Assembly (NCBI GenBank): GCA_963777735.1
Contig: CAVZRQ010000008.1
Coordinates: 868,001 to 932,000, forward strand
Reading direction: 5' to 3'
DNA from: ZC4RG30 sp963777735
Lineage (GTDB): Bacteria; Pseudomonadota; Gammaproteobacteria; Steroidobacterales; Steroidobacteraceae
Length of the DNA: 64,000 nucleotides
Made by a program: the position numbers and the translations under genes. The notes beneath the pieces are model-generated. The model worked only from the letters and a program-made list of their open reading frames with translations, did no database searches and was not told the origin of the DNA. Positions 27,161 to 35,406 of this stretch are shown piece by piece (position 1 is the stretch's first letter; the number at the start of each line of letters is the position of its first letter).

Positions 27161-27176
27161 TGGCATGGAGCTTGCT
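27161..27176 (+). promoter_or_regulatory. Sigma-54 promoter of flgA
   Basis: The plus strand reads TGGCATGGAGCTTGCT, with GG and GC 10 nt apart. The predicted start is near 27187, 2 nt before the ATG at 27189. The GGAG within it could instead serve as a ribosome binding site for the ATG at 27180, so the two readings compete. Confidence 0.55.
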
Positions 27177-27179
27177 TCT

Positions 27180-27908
27180 ATGATCCCCATGAATCGAGCA
27201 ACACCATTGCGCGTCTGCTTTCCGGCGCTACTCCTCGCAGTCGCTTCGAGCACATGGGCACAGACCACAGCCCTGCAGCCACTGGATGAACTGCGGCGCA
27301 GCGCGGAGGTCTTTCTCACAGAGCATGTGCGAGGCAGCGGCTCCAGTGACGCGATTCCCCGCGTGACCGCCGGCACCCTCGACTCCCGGCTGCGGTTGCC
27401 ACGCTGCAGCGGCGCACCGCAGGGCATTCTGCCTTCCGGCGCGTCGGTGACCGCCCGGATGACAGTAGGCCTGCGCTGCGCCTCTCCCGCATGGACCGTC
27501 TACGTGCCCATGACCGTCGAAACCGAATTGAAGGTACTGGTGATGCGCCAGGCCGCGGCCCGCAACAGCAGCCCCGTCGCAGCCGACGTGGAACTGCAGC
27601 AGCGCCGTGTGCCGGGCATCGCCACGGGCTATCTGACTCATCCCGACCAACTCACCGGCCGTCATCTGAAGGTGGCGGTCAGCCCGGGCACCGCCCTGAG
27701 CACCGATCTGCTGGCGGCAGACATCCTTATCAAGCGCGGCCAGCGCGTGACCCTCATCGCCGCCGTGGGTGGTATAGAGGTGCGCGCCCAGGGTGAGGCC
27801 GTTGCCAACGCCACGCCTGCGGGCCGGGTACGGGTGCTGAACCTTTCTTCCCGCAAGATCGTGGAAGGCCAGGTCGAGTCTGCGGACCTCGTGCGGGTGA
27901 GCCTGTAA
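27180..27908 (+). CDS. flgA: Flagellar P-ring assembly chaperone FlgA
   Basis: FlgA is the periplasmic chaperone for P-ring assembly. The product has a signal peptide (core CFPALLLAVASSTWA), an N-terminal region with Cys pairs (LRLPRCSG; GLRCASPAWTVYVP), and a C-terminal SAF-like domain (GYLTHPDQLTGRHLKVAVSP; GQRVTLIAAVGGIEVRAQGEA; ending VRVLNLSSRKIVEGQV). Starts at 27165, 27180 and 27189 are possible: 27180 has GGAG 8 nt upstream, while 27189 fits the predicted sigma-54 start but would be leaderless. It is divergent from flgB. Confidence 0.88.
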   Translation: MIPMNRATPLRVCFPALLLAVASSTWAQTTALQPLDELRRSAEVFLTEHVRGSGSSDAIPRVTAGTLDSRLRLPRCSGAPQGILPSGASVTARMTVGLRCASPAWTVYVPMTVETELKVLVMRQAAARNSSPVAADVELQQRRVPGIATGYLTHPDQLTGRHLKVAVSPGTALSTDLLAADILIKRGQRVTLIAAVGGIEVRAQGEAVANATPAGRVRVLNLSSRKIVEGQVESADLVRVSL

Positions 27909-27966
27909 AAAATGTGCGCCCACGCAACATATTCCACACCCCCTCAGAACTATAGTGATCTGCCCC

Positions 27967-27993
27967 TCAAGATCTGGCACCGGCGGCCGTTAC
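27967..27993 (+). promoter_or_regulatory. Sigma-28 promoter of flgM-flgN
   Basis: TCAAG, 14 nt, GCCGTTAC, with the predicted start near 28000 just before the flgM ribosome binding site (AAGGTGAAGG). This lets sigma-28 raise its own anti-sigma factor, the usual feedback. Confidence 0.75.
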
Positions 27994-28012
27994 ACAAGGT
28001 GAAGGTACTCGA

Positions 28013-28366
28013 ATGAAACTACCTGGAGACAGCGCGGTGCCCAGCAAGATCACAGGTGTAGATGCGAAATCGGTGCGTGTAGCGCCGAGCACCAGCGCGC
28101 CCAAGCGTCAGGACCAGGCCATGGAGAAGGCCGGCGGCGCAGATTCCGGCTCGAACGTGCAGCTCACAGGTGCCTCGCGCAGCCTTGCAGCCCTGGAACA
28201 GTCGCTGCAGGAACTGCCTGCCATCGACGAACAACGAGTGGCCGCCGTCAAACGGCGTCTGGATTCCGGCGAGTACCAGATCAATCCGCAGCGCGTGGCC
28301 GACAAACTCCTGCATATGGAAAGTGAATTGCGACGCGGCAGCCCCCTCGAACACGGCCTGAAGTAA
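28013..28366 (+). CDS. flgM: Anti-sigma-28 factor FlgM
   Basis: FlgM holds sigma-28 inactive until it is exported through the completed hook. The 117-residue product has a disordered Ser/Ala/Lys-rich N-terminal half with VPSKITGVDAKSV and a helical C-terminal half with AIDEQRVAAVKRRLDSGEYQ, INPQRVADKLLHME, the FlgM signature. It is intact and has both its own sigma-28 promoter and a position 105 nt after flgA. Confidence 0.9.
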   Translation: MKLPGDSAVPSKITGVDAKSVRVAPSTSAPKRQDQAMEKAGGADSGSNVQLTGASRSLAALEQSLQELPAIDEQRVAAVKRRLDSGEYQINPQRVADKLLHMESELRRGSPLEHGLK

Positions 28367-28372
28367 TCCTGG

Positions 28373-28864
28373 ATGGAACCCAAAGCCTGCCTGACGCAGC
28401 TGTCCCGCCTGCTTGCAGACGAAACCAACCTGCTCGGCACCCTGGCGCAGCAGCTGCAGCGCGAACACGAGTTGCTGGTAGCCAATGACGTGGAAGGCCT
28501 GGAACAGGCCGCGGATGCCAGACAGAAGTCCGTCGTGGCGCTGTCCCGTCTCGATCAGGAACGCCGCAGCCTGTGCCGTCTGCTGGGATACAGCACCGAC
28601 CACCTCGGTCTCGGCGCCCTCTTCAAGTGGTGCGATCCAGCCGGATCGCTGGCCGCCGCCCATGCTGCCGCTTCAGATCAGGCGCAGCGCTGCCGGGAAC
28701 AGAATGATCGCAATGGCGTGCTGGTCAACGCACGCCTCAACCGTCTCAGCGGCATGCTCGACCTGCTCAATGGCAAGAACGCCACGCACCGCACTTATGA
28801 ATCCCGCGGCACGAATCGCGCTGCCCCGCCAACCGCCGGCCGGATGGTTTCGACCAGCGCCTAG
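28373..28864 (+). CDS. flgN: Flagellar export chaperone FlgN
   Basis: FlgN is the cytoplasmic chaperone of FlgK and FlgL. The 163-residue product is mostly helical, with LLADETNLLGTLAQQLQREH, DARQKSVVALSRLDQERRSL and the C-terminal QNDRNGVLVNARLNRLSGML that binds FlgK/FlgL in homologs. It is intact, 6 nt after flgM. Its TAG stop overlaps the TAG stop of convergent ychF. Confidence 0.88.
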   Translation: MEPKACLTQLSRLLADETNLLGTLAQQLQREHELLVANDVEGLEQAADARQKSVVALSRLDQERRSLCRLLGYSTDHLGLGALFKWCDPAGSLAAAHAAASDQAQRCREQNDRNGVLVNARLNRLSGMLDLLNGKNATHRTYESRGTNRAAPPTAGRMVSTSA

Positions 28865-29952
28865 ACGTTGAAGCGGAAGTGCATCACATCGCCCTCACGG
28901 ACGATGTACTCCTTCCCTTCCAGCCGCAGCTTGCCCGCTTCCTTCGCGCCCGCCTCACCCTTGCAGGCGATGAAGTCGGCAAAGCCGATCACCTCCGCCC
29001 GGATGAATCCATGTTCGAAGTCGGTGTGGATCACACCGGCTGCCTGCGGTGCAGTGGAGCCCGCCCTGATCGTCCAGGCCCGCACTTCCTTCACGCCTGC
29101 GGTGAAATAGGTCTGCAGCCCCAGCAACTGGTAGGCACCGCGGATCACGCGGTCGAGCCCCGGTTCAGCGAGCCCCATATCCTTCAGGAATTCCGCCCTT
29201 TCTTCATCCTCGAGCTGCGCGATCTCGGCTTCCATGGCTGCGCATACGGCAACCACCACCGCACCTTCCTTTTCGGCGCGCGCCTTCACGGCATCCAGCT
29301 GCGGATTGTCGGTGAAGCCCGATTCATCGACGTTGGCCACGTACATGATCGGCTTCAGCGTGAGCAGATGCAGATCGCGTAGATCCGCGCGATCGTCGAC
29401 CGTCAGCGTCATCGAGCGCGCTGGCTGCCCGTTGTTCAGATGCTCGCGCAGCCGCTGCAGCAGATCACGGGTGCGCAGGGCTTCCTTGTCGCCGGTCTTG
29501 GCCAGTTTCGCGGCGCGATCGGCCGCCTTCTCCACACTGGCGAGATCCGCAAGGCCCAGCTCGGTATCGATCACATCGATGTCCGAGATCGGATCCACCT
29601 TGCCGGACACATGCACGATGTCATCGTTCACGAAGCAGCGCACCACATGCGCAATCGCATCCGTCTCGCGGATATGCGCCAGGAACTTGTTGCCCAGGCC
29701 CTCGCCCTTTGAGGCACCAGCCACCAGGCCCGCGATATCCACGAACTCCACGGCAGCCGGCAGTACCCTTTCGGGTTTGACGATGACCGACAGCTGCGCC
29801 AGCCGCGGATCCGGCACACCGACCACGCCCACGTTGGGATCAATCGTGCAGAACGGATAATTTTCCGCCGCGATCTGCGCCCGCGTCAGCGCATTGAACA
29901 GGGTGGACTTGCCCACATTCGGCAGTCCGACGATTCCGCACTTGATACCCAT
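28861..29952 (-). CDS. ychF: Redox-regulated ATPase/GTPase YchF (OLA1 family)
   Basis: YchF is an Obg-family P-loop NTPase that binds ribosomes and prefers ATP. The 363-residue product has the G1 loop GLPNVGKSTLFNAL, the Obg-type segment AENYPFCTIDPNVGVVGVPD, DIAGLVAGASKGEGLGNKFL, and the C-terminal TGS domain with the end EGKEYIVREGDVMHFRFNV. It is intact. It is last in prs-rplY-pth-ychF, a conserved gammaproteobacterial order, 10 nt after pth. Confidence 0.96.
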   Translation of the reverse strand: MGIKCGIVGLPNVGKSTLFNALTRAQIAAENYPFCTIDPNVGVVGVPDPRLAQLSVIVKPERVLPAAVEFVDIAGLVAGASKGEGLGNKFLAHIRETDAIAHVVRCFVNDDIVHVSGKVDPISDIDVIDTELGLADLASVEKAADRAAKLAKTGDKEALRTRDLLQRLREHLNNGQPARSMTLTVDDRADLRDLHLLTLKPIMYVANVDESGFTDNPQLDAVKARAEKEGAVVVAVCAAMEAEIAQLEDEERAEFLKDMGLAEPGLDRVIRGAYQLLGLQTYFTAGVKEVRAWTIRAGSTAPQAAGVIHTDFEHGFIRAEVIGFADFIACKGEAGAKEAGKLRLEGKEYIVREGDVMHFRFNV

Positions 29953-29962
29953 GAGTGTTCCT

Positions 29963-30547
29963 TTATGGCTGACGCGTATGCAGCTGCTGCATCACGCGCT
30001 CAGCGCCTTGTTCCAGAATTTCCGGCACCACATCCGCCGCCGCGCGCACGGCTAGCTCGGGCGCAATGCGCTCCTCGCTGCTGGTACGTCCCAGCAAGTA
30101 AGGCGTCACCAGTTCGCGCGAACCCGGATGTCCGACTCCGATGCGCAGCCGCCAGAAGCCATCGCCGAAATGGGCGATCAGATCCTTCAGACCGTTGTGT
30201 CCGCCCGCACCGCCGCCGGACTTCAGGCGCAGCGCTCCCGGTGGCAGATCGAGCTCGTCATGCGCAACCAGGATGGCCGGCGCCTCGACCTTGTAGAAAG
30301 TGGCAACAGCCGCCGTCACCCGGCCACTGTTGTTCATGAAATCCTGCGGTTTGACGAGCCAGCGTTCCTGGCCCGCAATCTGCACCCGCGCCAGATCGGC
30401 GTGGAAACGCGGCTCCAGGCGAAAGCTTCCGCCATGGCGCCGCGCCAGTTCTTCCACAAACCAGAACCCGGCATTGTGCCGGGTGGTTTCGTATTCGCGC
30501 CCCGGATTGCCCAGACCCACGATGAGTTTGATCGCGAGTCCAGGCAT
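29963..30547 (-). CDS. pth: Peptidyl-tRNA hydrolase
   Basis: Pth releases peptides from stalled peptidyl-tRNA. The 194-residue product has IKLIVGLGNPGREYETTRHN, with the catalytic His in TRHNAGF, KPQDFMNNSGRVTAAV, HDELDLPPGALRLKSGGGAG and GHNGLKDL, all family signatures. It is intact. It lies 12 nt after rplY. Confidence 0.96.
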   Translation of the reverse strand: MPGLAIKLIVGLGNPGREYETTRHNAGFWFVEELARRHGGSFRLEPRFHADLARVQIAGQERWLVKPQDFMNNSGRVTAAVATFYKVEAPAILVAHDELDLPPGALRLKSGGGAGGHNGLKDLIAHFGDGFWRLRIGVGHPGSRELVTPYLLGRTSSEERIAPELAVRAAADVVPEILEQGAERVMQQLHTRQP

Positions 30548-30559
30548 GTCCGCAGCCGT

Positions 30560-31273
30560 TTACTTCTTGCCGCCCTTGGCGTCTGCGGCCTTGGCATCGC
30601 CTGCCTTGGCATCCCCGGCCTTGGCATCGGCAGCCTTCTTCGCATCGCCAGCCGTCGGCACTGCAGCGGTTTCTGCTGCAGCGGCTTCCGGCTCTTCCGT
30701 GCGCGGCGCATGGATCGAGACGACCGGCACTTCACGACCCTGCGACAGCGCAGGAATCGTCACGCCCGGTGGCAGCTTGATGTCCTTCAGGTACACCGTA
30801 TCGCCCAGGCTCATGCCGGCCATGTCGACTTCCAGCGCTTCCGGCAGATCCTTCGGCAGGCAGGAAATTTCCACGTCGGTGCGCAGATGCGACACCAGGC
30901 CGCCCTGCGTCTTCACGCCGGGGCAGGTGGTCTCGTTCAGGAAGTGGATCGGCAGATGCAGGCGGATCAGCTGATCGGCCAGCACCCGCTGCAGGTCCAC
31001 ATGCAGCACCTGGTTCTTCGCCGGGTGCATCTGCACATCCTTCACGATGGCCTGATGGTCCGTGCCATCGATCTTCAGCGTGACGACGCTCGAATAGAAC
31101 TTCTCGTCCGTGATCACGTTGAGCAGCTTGAGCTGATCGAGCGTGATGTTCGAGGGTTCACCTTTGCCACCGTAAAGGATGGCTGGCACCTTGCCCGTGC
31201 GACGCAGGCGGCGGCTCGCACCCTTGCCCTGATCGTCGCGCGTCGTGGCGCTCACTTCAAATGATTTACGCAT
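30560..31273 (-). CDS. rplY: Large ribosomal subunit protein bL25 (Ctc type)
   Basis: bL25 binds 5S rRNA. The ATG at 31273 follows GGAG and gives 237 residues: an L25 domain (about 1-95; GKVPAILYGGKGEPSNITLD), the Ctc C-terminal beta domain (about 100-185), and a low-complexity tail (about 190-237) of repeated DAKAG/DAKAA units ending GGKK. The longer two-domain form is common in this class. The Ala/Lys tail is unusual in length and is basic and probably disordered. Confidence 0.94.
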   Translation of the reverse strand: MRKSFEVSATTRDDQGKGASRRLRRTGKVPAILYGGKGEPSNITLDQLKLLNVITDEKFYSSVVTLKIDGTDHQAIVKDVQMHPAKNQVLHVDLQRVLADQLIRLHLPIHFLNETTCPGVKTQGGLVSHLRTDVEISCLPKDLPEALEVDMAGMSLGDTVYLKDIKLPPGVTIPALSQGREVPVVSIHAPRTEEPEAAAAETAAVPTAGDAKKAADAKAGDAKAGDAKAADAKGGKK

Positions 31274-31337
31274 ATGTATCTCCAGACAATGACAACACGA
31301 TGCACGCCGCGACCAACGCGCATCACCTTCCAAAAAC

Positions 31338-32291
31338 CTAGTCGATGTACATCGAGCTGACGGACTCTTCATCGCGGATGCGACGGATGGTCTCTGCCAG
31401 CAACCCCGCCACCGACAGCACCCGGATCCGACCGCAGGCCTTGGCCGCGGCAGAAAGCGGGATGGTGTCCGTCACCACGAGTTCATCGAGTGCCGAACTG
31501 CTGATGCGCTCGACGGCCTTGCCCGACAGCACCGGGTGGGTGATGTAGGCCACCACGCGACGCGCACCTTGTTCCTTCAATGCCTCGGCCGCCTGGCACA
31601 GCGTGCCGGCAGTATCCACGAGGTCATCGATCAGGATGCAGCTGCGATCCTTCACATCACCGATGATGTTCATGATCTTCACTTCGTTGGCGCGCGGCCG
31701 GCGCTTGTCGATGATGGCGAGTTCCACATCATCCAGCTGCTTGGCCAGCGCACGGGCGCGCACCACGCCACCCACGTCGGGCGACACCACCACCATGTTC
31801 TCGTAGCGCTGCCGCCATGCATCGCCCAGCAGCACCGGCGAGCCGTAGACGTTGTCCACGGGGATGTCGAAGAAGCCGGTGATCTGGTCGGCGTGCAGGT
31901 CGATGGTGAGCACGCGGTTCGCACCGGCGCTCGAAATCATGTTGGCGATGAGCTTGGCCGTGATGGCCGAGCGCGTGGCGCGCGGGCGGCGATCCTGCCG
32001 CGCATAGCCGAAATAAGGGATGACCGCGGTGATCCGTGCGGCCGACGCGCGCCGGCAGGCATCGATCATCACCAGCAGTTCCATCAGGTTGTCGTTGGTC
32101 GGCGGGCAGGTCGGCTGCATGATGAACACGTCGCGACCGCGCACGTTCTCCATCAGCTCGATGTTCACCTCGCCATCGCTGAACCGGCCCACCGAGGCAC
32201 GGCCCAGCGGCACCATCAGGTGGCGGGCAACATCATGGGCAAGCGCCGCATTGGCATTGCCCGTGAACAGCGCCATCGTCTGGGCATCCAC
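31338..32291 (-). CDS. prs: Ribose-phosphate pyrophosphokinase
   Basis: Prs makes PRPP from ribose 5-phosphate and ATP for nucleotide, His and Trp synthesis. The 317-residue product has FSDGEVNIELMENVRGRDVF, the ATP-binding FGYARQDRRPRATRSAITAK, and the PRPP loop CILIDDLVDTAGTLCQA. The GTG at 32291 is preferred, because AAGAGG lies about 9 nt upstream; an ATG at 32276 is possible. It is intact and starts the prs-rplY-pth-ychF unit. Confidence 0.96.
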   Translation of the reverse strand: MDAQTMALFTGNANAALAHDVARHLMVPLGRASVGRFSDGEVNIELMENVRGRDVFIMQPTCPPTNDNLMELLVMIDACRRASAARITAVIPYFGYARQDRRPRATRSAITAKLIANMISSAGANRVLTIDLHADQITGFFDIPVDNVYGSPVLLGDAWRQRYENMVVVSPDVGGVVRARALAKQLDDVELAIIDKRRPRANEVKIMNIIGDVKDRSCILIDDLVDTAGTLCQAAEALKEQGARRVVAYITHPVLSGKAVERISSSALDELVVTDTIPLSAAAKACGRIRVLSVAGLLAETIRRIRDEESVSSMYID

Positions 32292-32327
32292 GCGGGTTAA
32301 CCTCTTGAAATCGTTAGGGAACTTCTA

Positions 32328-32333
32328 ATTATA
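32328..32333 (-). promoter_or_regulatory. Sigma-70 -10 box of prs
   Basis: A perfect TATAAT lies on the minus strand 37 nt upstream of the prs start codon; the predicted start is near 32321. The -35 box is weak. A hairpin (CCCGC-7 nt-GCGGG, 32342-32358) sits just upstream; read on the plus strand it is followed by ATTTTT but there is no plus-strand gene for it to end. Confidence 0.55.
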
Positions 32334-32400
32334 GCTGAACCCCCGCGTCATCAGCGGGATTTTTGCGCGAAAGCGCCCTGCTCCGCCGCCGGGAGCACCA

Positions 32401-32431
32401 AACAAAAGGCCCGATGCTTGCGCACCGGGCC
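32401..32431 (-). terminator. Rho-independent terminator of the TorF-like gene
   Basis: On the minus strand GGCCCGGTGC-GCAA-GCATCGGGCC forms a 10-bp stem (one G-T pair) followed by TTTTGTT. A second stem (GCCACCT/AGGTGGC, 32440-32461) lies between the stop codon and this terminator. It separates the outer-membrane insert from prs. Confidence 0.85.
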
Positions 32432-32467
32432 CTCGTTCGCCACCTTCAGGATCAGGTGGCCGCGGAA

Positions 32468-33157
32468 TCAATCCTCCGACGACAGGGTCGTGGAGATCGA
32501 GAACACGAACCGGCCCAGATTGCGCGGATTCACCCGCTGATCGCTGCCGTCGACATACTTGAACGTCATGGTGGCGCCCTTCGCCTCGAAGGCAAAGCCT
32601 GCCGACCAGTCCATGTACTTGCCCGTGCCGCCCGTGCCAGTCCAGTACTCGCCACCGCTGTGGCCGATGTGGCTGACAATGCTGAAGCCCTCGGCGGCAG
32701 GCATGTTCAGGTTGATGTCGGCGTAGTACGCCGAGTCACCCGAAGCGTTGAAATTCCACGAATACCAGAGCTTGGCCGAAAAGAAGCCCTTGCTCATGCC
32801 GGCATAGACTTCCGGGAAGTTGGCTGTGCCGGCATTCGGGTAGCCGTAGTAGATCGCGCCGAGGTCGTAGCCGATGCCTTCCTCGGGATCACCACCGGCA
32901 TAGCCGGCGAATGCATCGATCTCGGTGGTTGCACCGAACTCATCGTCGAAATCGACGTTGCTGCCCCACAGCCCGAAATACATGCCGGTCTCGCCGGTGT
33001 AAGTCAGACCAAGCTGGAACGCCGGATCGCGGGATGACTGTGAGATGCCACGAAAGTCGTAGTCCGACGTCAGGGTCGGCGTGATCGAAATTTCGGCACT
33101 CGCGGCGCCGGCGAAGGCCAGCAGTGAACCTGCGAGTACGGCACGTGACTTGGTCAT
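32468..33157 (-). CDS. TorF family putative outer-membrane porin (Gcw_chp/TIGR02001)
   Basis: The ATG at 33157 has GGAG 10 nt upstream. The 229-residue precursor starts with a signal peptide (AVLAGSLLAFAGAASA), then EISITPTLTSDYDFRGISQS, the hallmark of the TIGR02001/Gcw_chp family, and continues with alternating aromatic beta strands and the end FVFSISTTLSSED. Members are predicted small outer-membrane barrels of unproven function, sometimes linked to uptake systems. It is intact, monocistronic by its terminator, and 117 nt after the lipoprotein gene. Confidence 0.85.
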   Translation of the reverse strand: MTKSRAVLAGSLLAFAGAASAEISITPTLTSDYDFRGISQSSRDPAFQLGLTYTGETGMYFGLWGSNVDFDDEFGATTEIDAFAGYAGGDPEEGIGYDLGAIYYGYPNAGTANFPEVYAGMSKGFFSAKLWYSWNFNASGDSAYYADINLNMPAAEGFSIVSHIGHSGGEYWTGTGGTGKYMDWSAGFAFEAKGATMTFKYVDGSDQRVNPRNLGRFVFSISTTLSSED

Positions 33158-33274
33158 TATTGTGATCTCCATTGGGCAAAGGCGGTTGTAGCAGCTATCG
33201 GCCAAAAAGGGCGGGTTTTCACCCGCCCTCGTGAGTTGGAGCCACGCCTTGCGTCGTGGCCGGAACAGTTACCC

Positions 33275-35302
33275 TCAGTAGGTGGTGTGCCGCTGGAACA
33301 GCACCGGAGCACCGGTCGGGATATCGTTCAACGTCCCCTGAATCAACAGGGTATCCGGGTTACCCGGCGTCACCGTGTAACGCGTCGGCGAAGGCGAAAG
33401 AACCAGGGTGGAAGCGGAACCCGGGATCCTGCCCTCAAAGACACCGGGGGGCGTCGATGGAACACCGTTGATGGAGCTGGCGGCGACATCCACGGTCGCC
33501 ACCGATACCGTCCCGTTTGTCGTGATCGCCGCCGCAAGGGCCGTGCCCATGCAACCCACATCGCCGCCGCGCCGTGTGTAGAAGCTCGATGCAATATCCG
33601 CATTCACGATGGTGAAGCAGGCATCCTGTACGTTGGCCGCGCCGTTCACACCGGCATGGAAGCCGTAGAAGGTCACGTCGTCGAACACGAACACGCGCTT
33701 GCTGTCGGCGGTGGCCCAGGCACCGTTGATCTTGCCCGGGGACTGACGCGGTTCAGCGAAGGTCCAGGTGGGAGCGAAGTACAACGCTCCGTTGGCGGCC
33801 ACGGCATTGACTGCTCCGAACGTCAGGCTCAACCTCCCGGGCACGCTGGCGCTGCCGGCAGTCCTCACGACGTTGAGCGCCGTGACAGAGCCGCCCGCAA
33901 AACCCGCACGGCCAGAGAAGCCGCTGTCGAAGTTGTTCGCCGCCGTGCCATTCCGGTCAGTGACCAGCGTGAACTGCAGGGTACCGTTGGCCGAACTGTA
34001 GTTGTAGAAGCCATGCTCTACGCCAGTTGTGCCTGAAGCACCAGCCGGATGGCTGCCATAGAGGAAGGTACCGTTCGGGAAGAACGTCAGGAAATTACGC
34101 AATTGGAGGCGCGGTGCAGGGACGGGGACACCAGTGGCGGGATTTACCGTCGCCGCCTCGAGCTGGTAAACGCCCTTCAGCTGGTTGGCCGTCACGGGAA
34201 TATCCCGGCAACGAACCTGCACAACGTGGTCGGCCAGGCTGGAAACCGTAACCAGATTCACCGTCCCGCCATCCTGCACGATGCAGAACTGGCCGGTTGG
34301 CTGCGTCTTCACATACACCTCATACAGCGAGTTGGGACCAGCTGTATAGGTGGCGCTGGACAACAGCACAGGCGTCGCGCTGAACGCATTCACGGTGAGC
34401 GGGGTAGCCAGCACATCGGCATTGGTGAGCTGATTTCTCAGCTGCAACTGCACGCCGCCTGCACCCACCACCGAAGCCGAACCCGCGGGGATCGCCGGCG
34501 CGCAGTTCACAGCGGGTACCACTGCGCCACTGCTGTTGCAGGCAGGAGTCGAGCTGTACTGAACCGACGCTGAGACGGTATAGGCGCAGCCCGTCACTCT
34601 GATGCCGGTTGTCGGCGTGCCGACCACGTTGGCGGGAGTCGTTGGCTGCTGCAGCGTAGCGGTTGAAGCGTTCACCGCACAGCTATTCGTCGTGCCACCC
34701 ACCGTGTTGGTAGCCGTAACCGTGTAAGTGAAGCCCGGGCGAGTGGTGCTTGGGGGGTACAACAGAGGCAGCGCAAATGTCACGGCGGTCTGTCCCGTGG
34801 CAGGGACGATGGTTTCCGTGCCCTCCTCGGTGGTCAGCGTCACCCTGAACCCCGCCGGCGGAGCACTGGATAGCTGTGAAGCTATGCCCACGGTCAAGGT
34901 GTATTGAGGCGCGTTGTCACGAACACACGTGACAGTAATGTTGTTGACATCCGCATTTGCCGTACCGGAGCCATTAGTGACAGTGCAGGTCCTGCCATAC
35001 GGGTTCTTGAAGACAGTGACCTGGTATGCCGCACCCTGGTCGGCCGAACCCAGCCGCAGCAGGGTGCTCCCGCGGGTAGGAACGACCTGCGTTGCAGCGA
35101 TACCGTTATTCGTGGTCAGGACCGAAAGCTCGACGGGCCGTGCCGAACTCAAGCCCGACACCGTACCTTCAAGCAGCACTTTGGTAAGCGGGTTTGCGAT
35201 GACCGGCGGTTCGTCGAAAGTCTCCACCGCATTGCAACCCGCCAGCGCACCAGCGCACGCAATGGCGGCGAGGAGTTTTGTTCTGTTGTTCATCAAATTC
35301 AT
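33275..35302 (-). CDS. Large lipoprotein with Ig-like repeats, unknown function, downstream of a TonB receptor
   Basis: I do not recognise a named family. The 675-residue precursor has a lipobox (AGALAGC, Cys about 23). The N-terminal 400 residues hold repeated beta-sandwich units of the form Y-x-V...G-x-x-C-x-V-x-x-G-x-G-T...V-x-C (for example RTCTVTNGSGTANADV; QFCIVQDGGTVNLVTV), each with a Cys pair. The C-terminal part (about 410-675) is rich in Gly/Asn/Phe, with FFPNGTFLYGSHPAG. It is intact, Thr/Val/Ala-rich and nearly Lys-free. Its place after the TonB receptor suggests a surface or periplasmic partner for the same substrate; this is inference. Confidence 0.7.
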   Translation of the reverse strand: MNLMNNRTKLLAAIACAGALAGCNAVETFDEPPVIANPLTKVLLEGTVSGLSSARPVELSVLTTNNGIAATQVVPTRGSTLLRLGSADQGAAYQVTVFKNPYGRTCTVTNGSGTANADVNNITVTCVRDNAPQYTLTVGIASQLSSAPPAGFRVTLTTEEGTETIVPATGQTAVTFALPLLYPPSTTRPGFTYTVTATNTVGGTTNSCAVNASTATLQQPTTPANVVGTPTTGIRVTGCAYTVSASVQYSSTPACNSSGAVVPAVNCAPAIPAGSASVVGAGGVQLQLRNQLTNADVLATPLTVNAFSATPVLLSSATYTAGPNSLYEVYVKTQPTGQFCIVQDGGTVNLVTVSSLADHVVQVRCRDIPVTANQLKGVYQLEAATVNPATGVPVPAPRLQLRNFLTFFPNGTFLYGSHPAGASGTTGVEHGFYNYSSANGTLQFTLVTDRNGTAANNFDSGFSGRAGFAGGSVTALNVVRTAGSASVPGRLSLTFGAVNAVAANGALYFAPTWTFAEPRQSPGKINGAWATADSKRVFVFDDVTFYGFHAGVNGAANVQDACFTIVNADIASSFYTRRGGDVGCMGTALAAAITTNGTVSVATVDVAASSINGVPSTPPGVFEGRIPGSASTLVLSPSPTRYTVTPGNPDTLLIQGTLNDIPTGAPVLFQRHTTY

Positions 35303-35365
35303 AATATTCCCCCAGATTCGTTTCAGGAGTCAGCTTCTCTGCCTGGCTTCCTGCGGATTCAGCCT

Positions 35366-35395
35366 GCGTCGGGGCGAATGCAATCGCCCCGACGC
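35366..35395 (-). other. Perfect 12-bp hairpin between the TonB receptor and the lipoprotein genes
   Basis: GCGTCGGGGCGA and TCGCCCCGACGC pair perfectly around a 6-nt loop, 12 nt past the receptor stop codon. No T-run follows on the minus strand. It may act as a partial terminator or a 3' stabiliser setting the receptor:lipoprotein ratio. Confidence 0.7.
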
Positions 35396-35406
35396 ATCAG
35401 TTTTGA

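Noticed and set aside
32342..32364. A plus-strand rho-independent terminator (CCCGC-7 nt-GCGGG-ATTTTT).
   Set aside because: There is no plus-strand gene upstream; it is more likely part of the prs promoter region or incidental.
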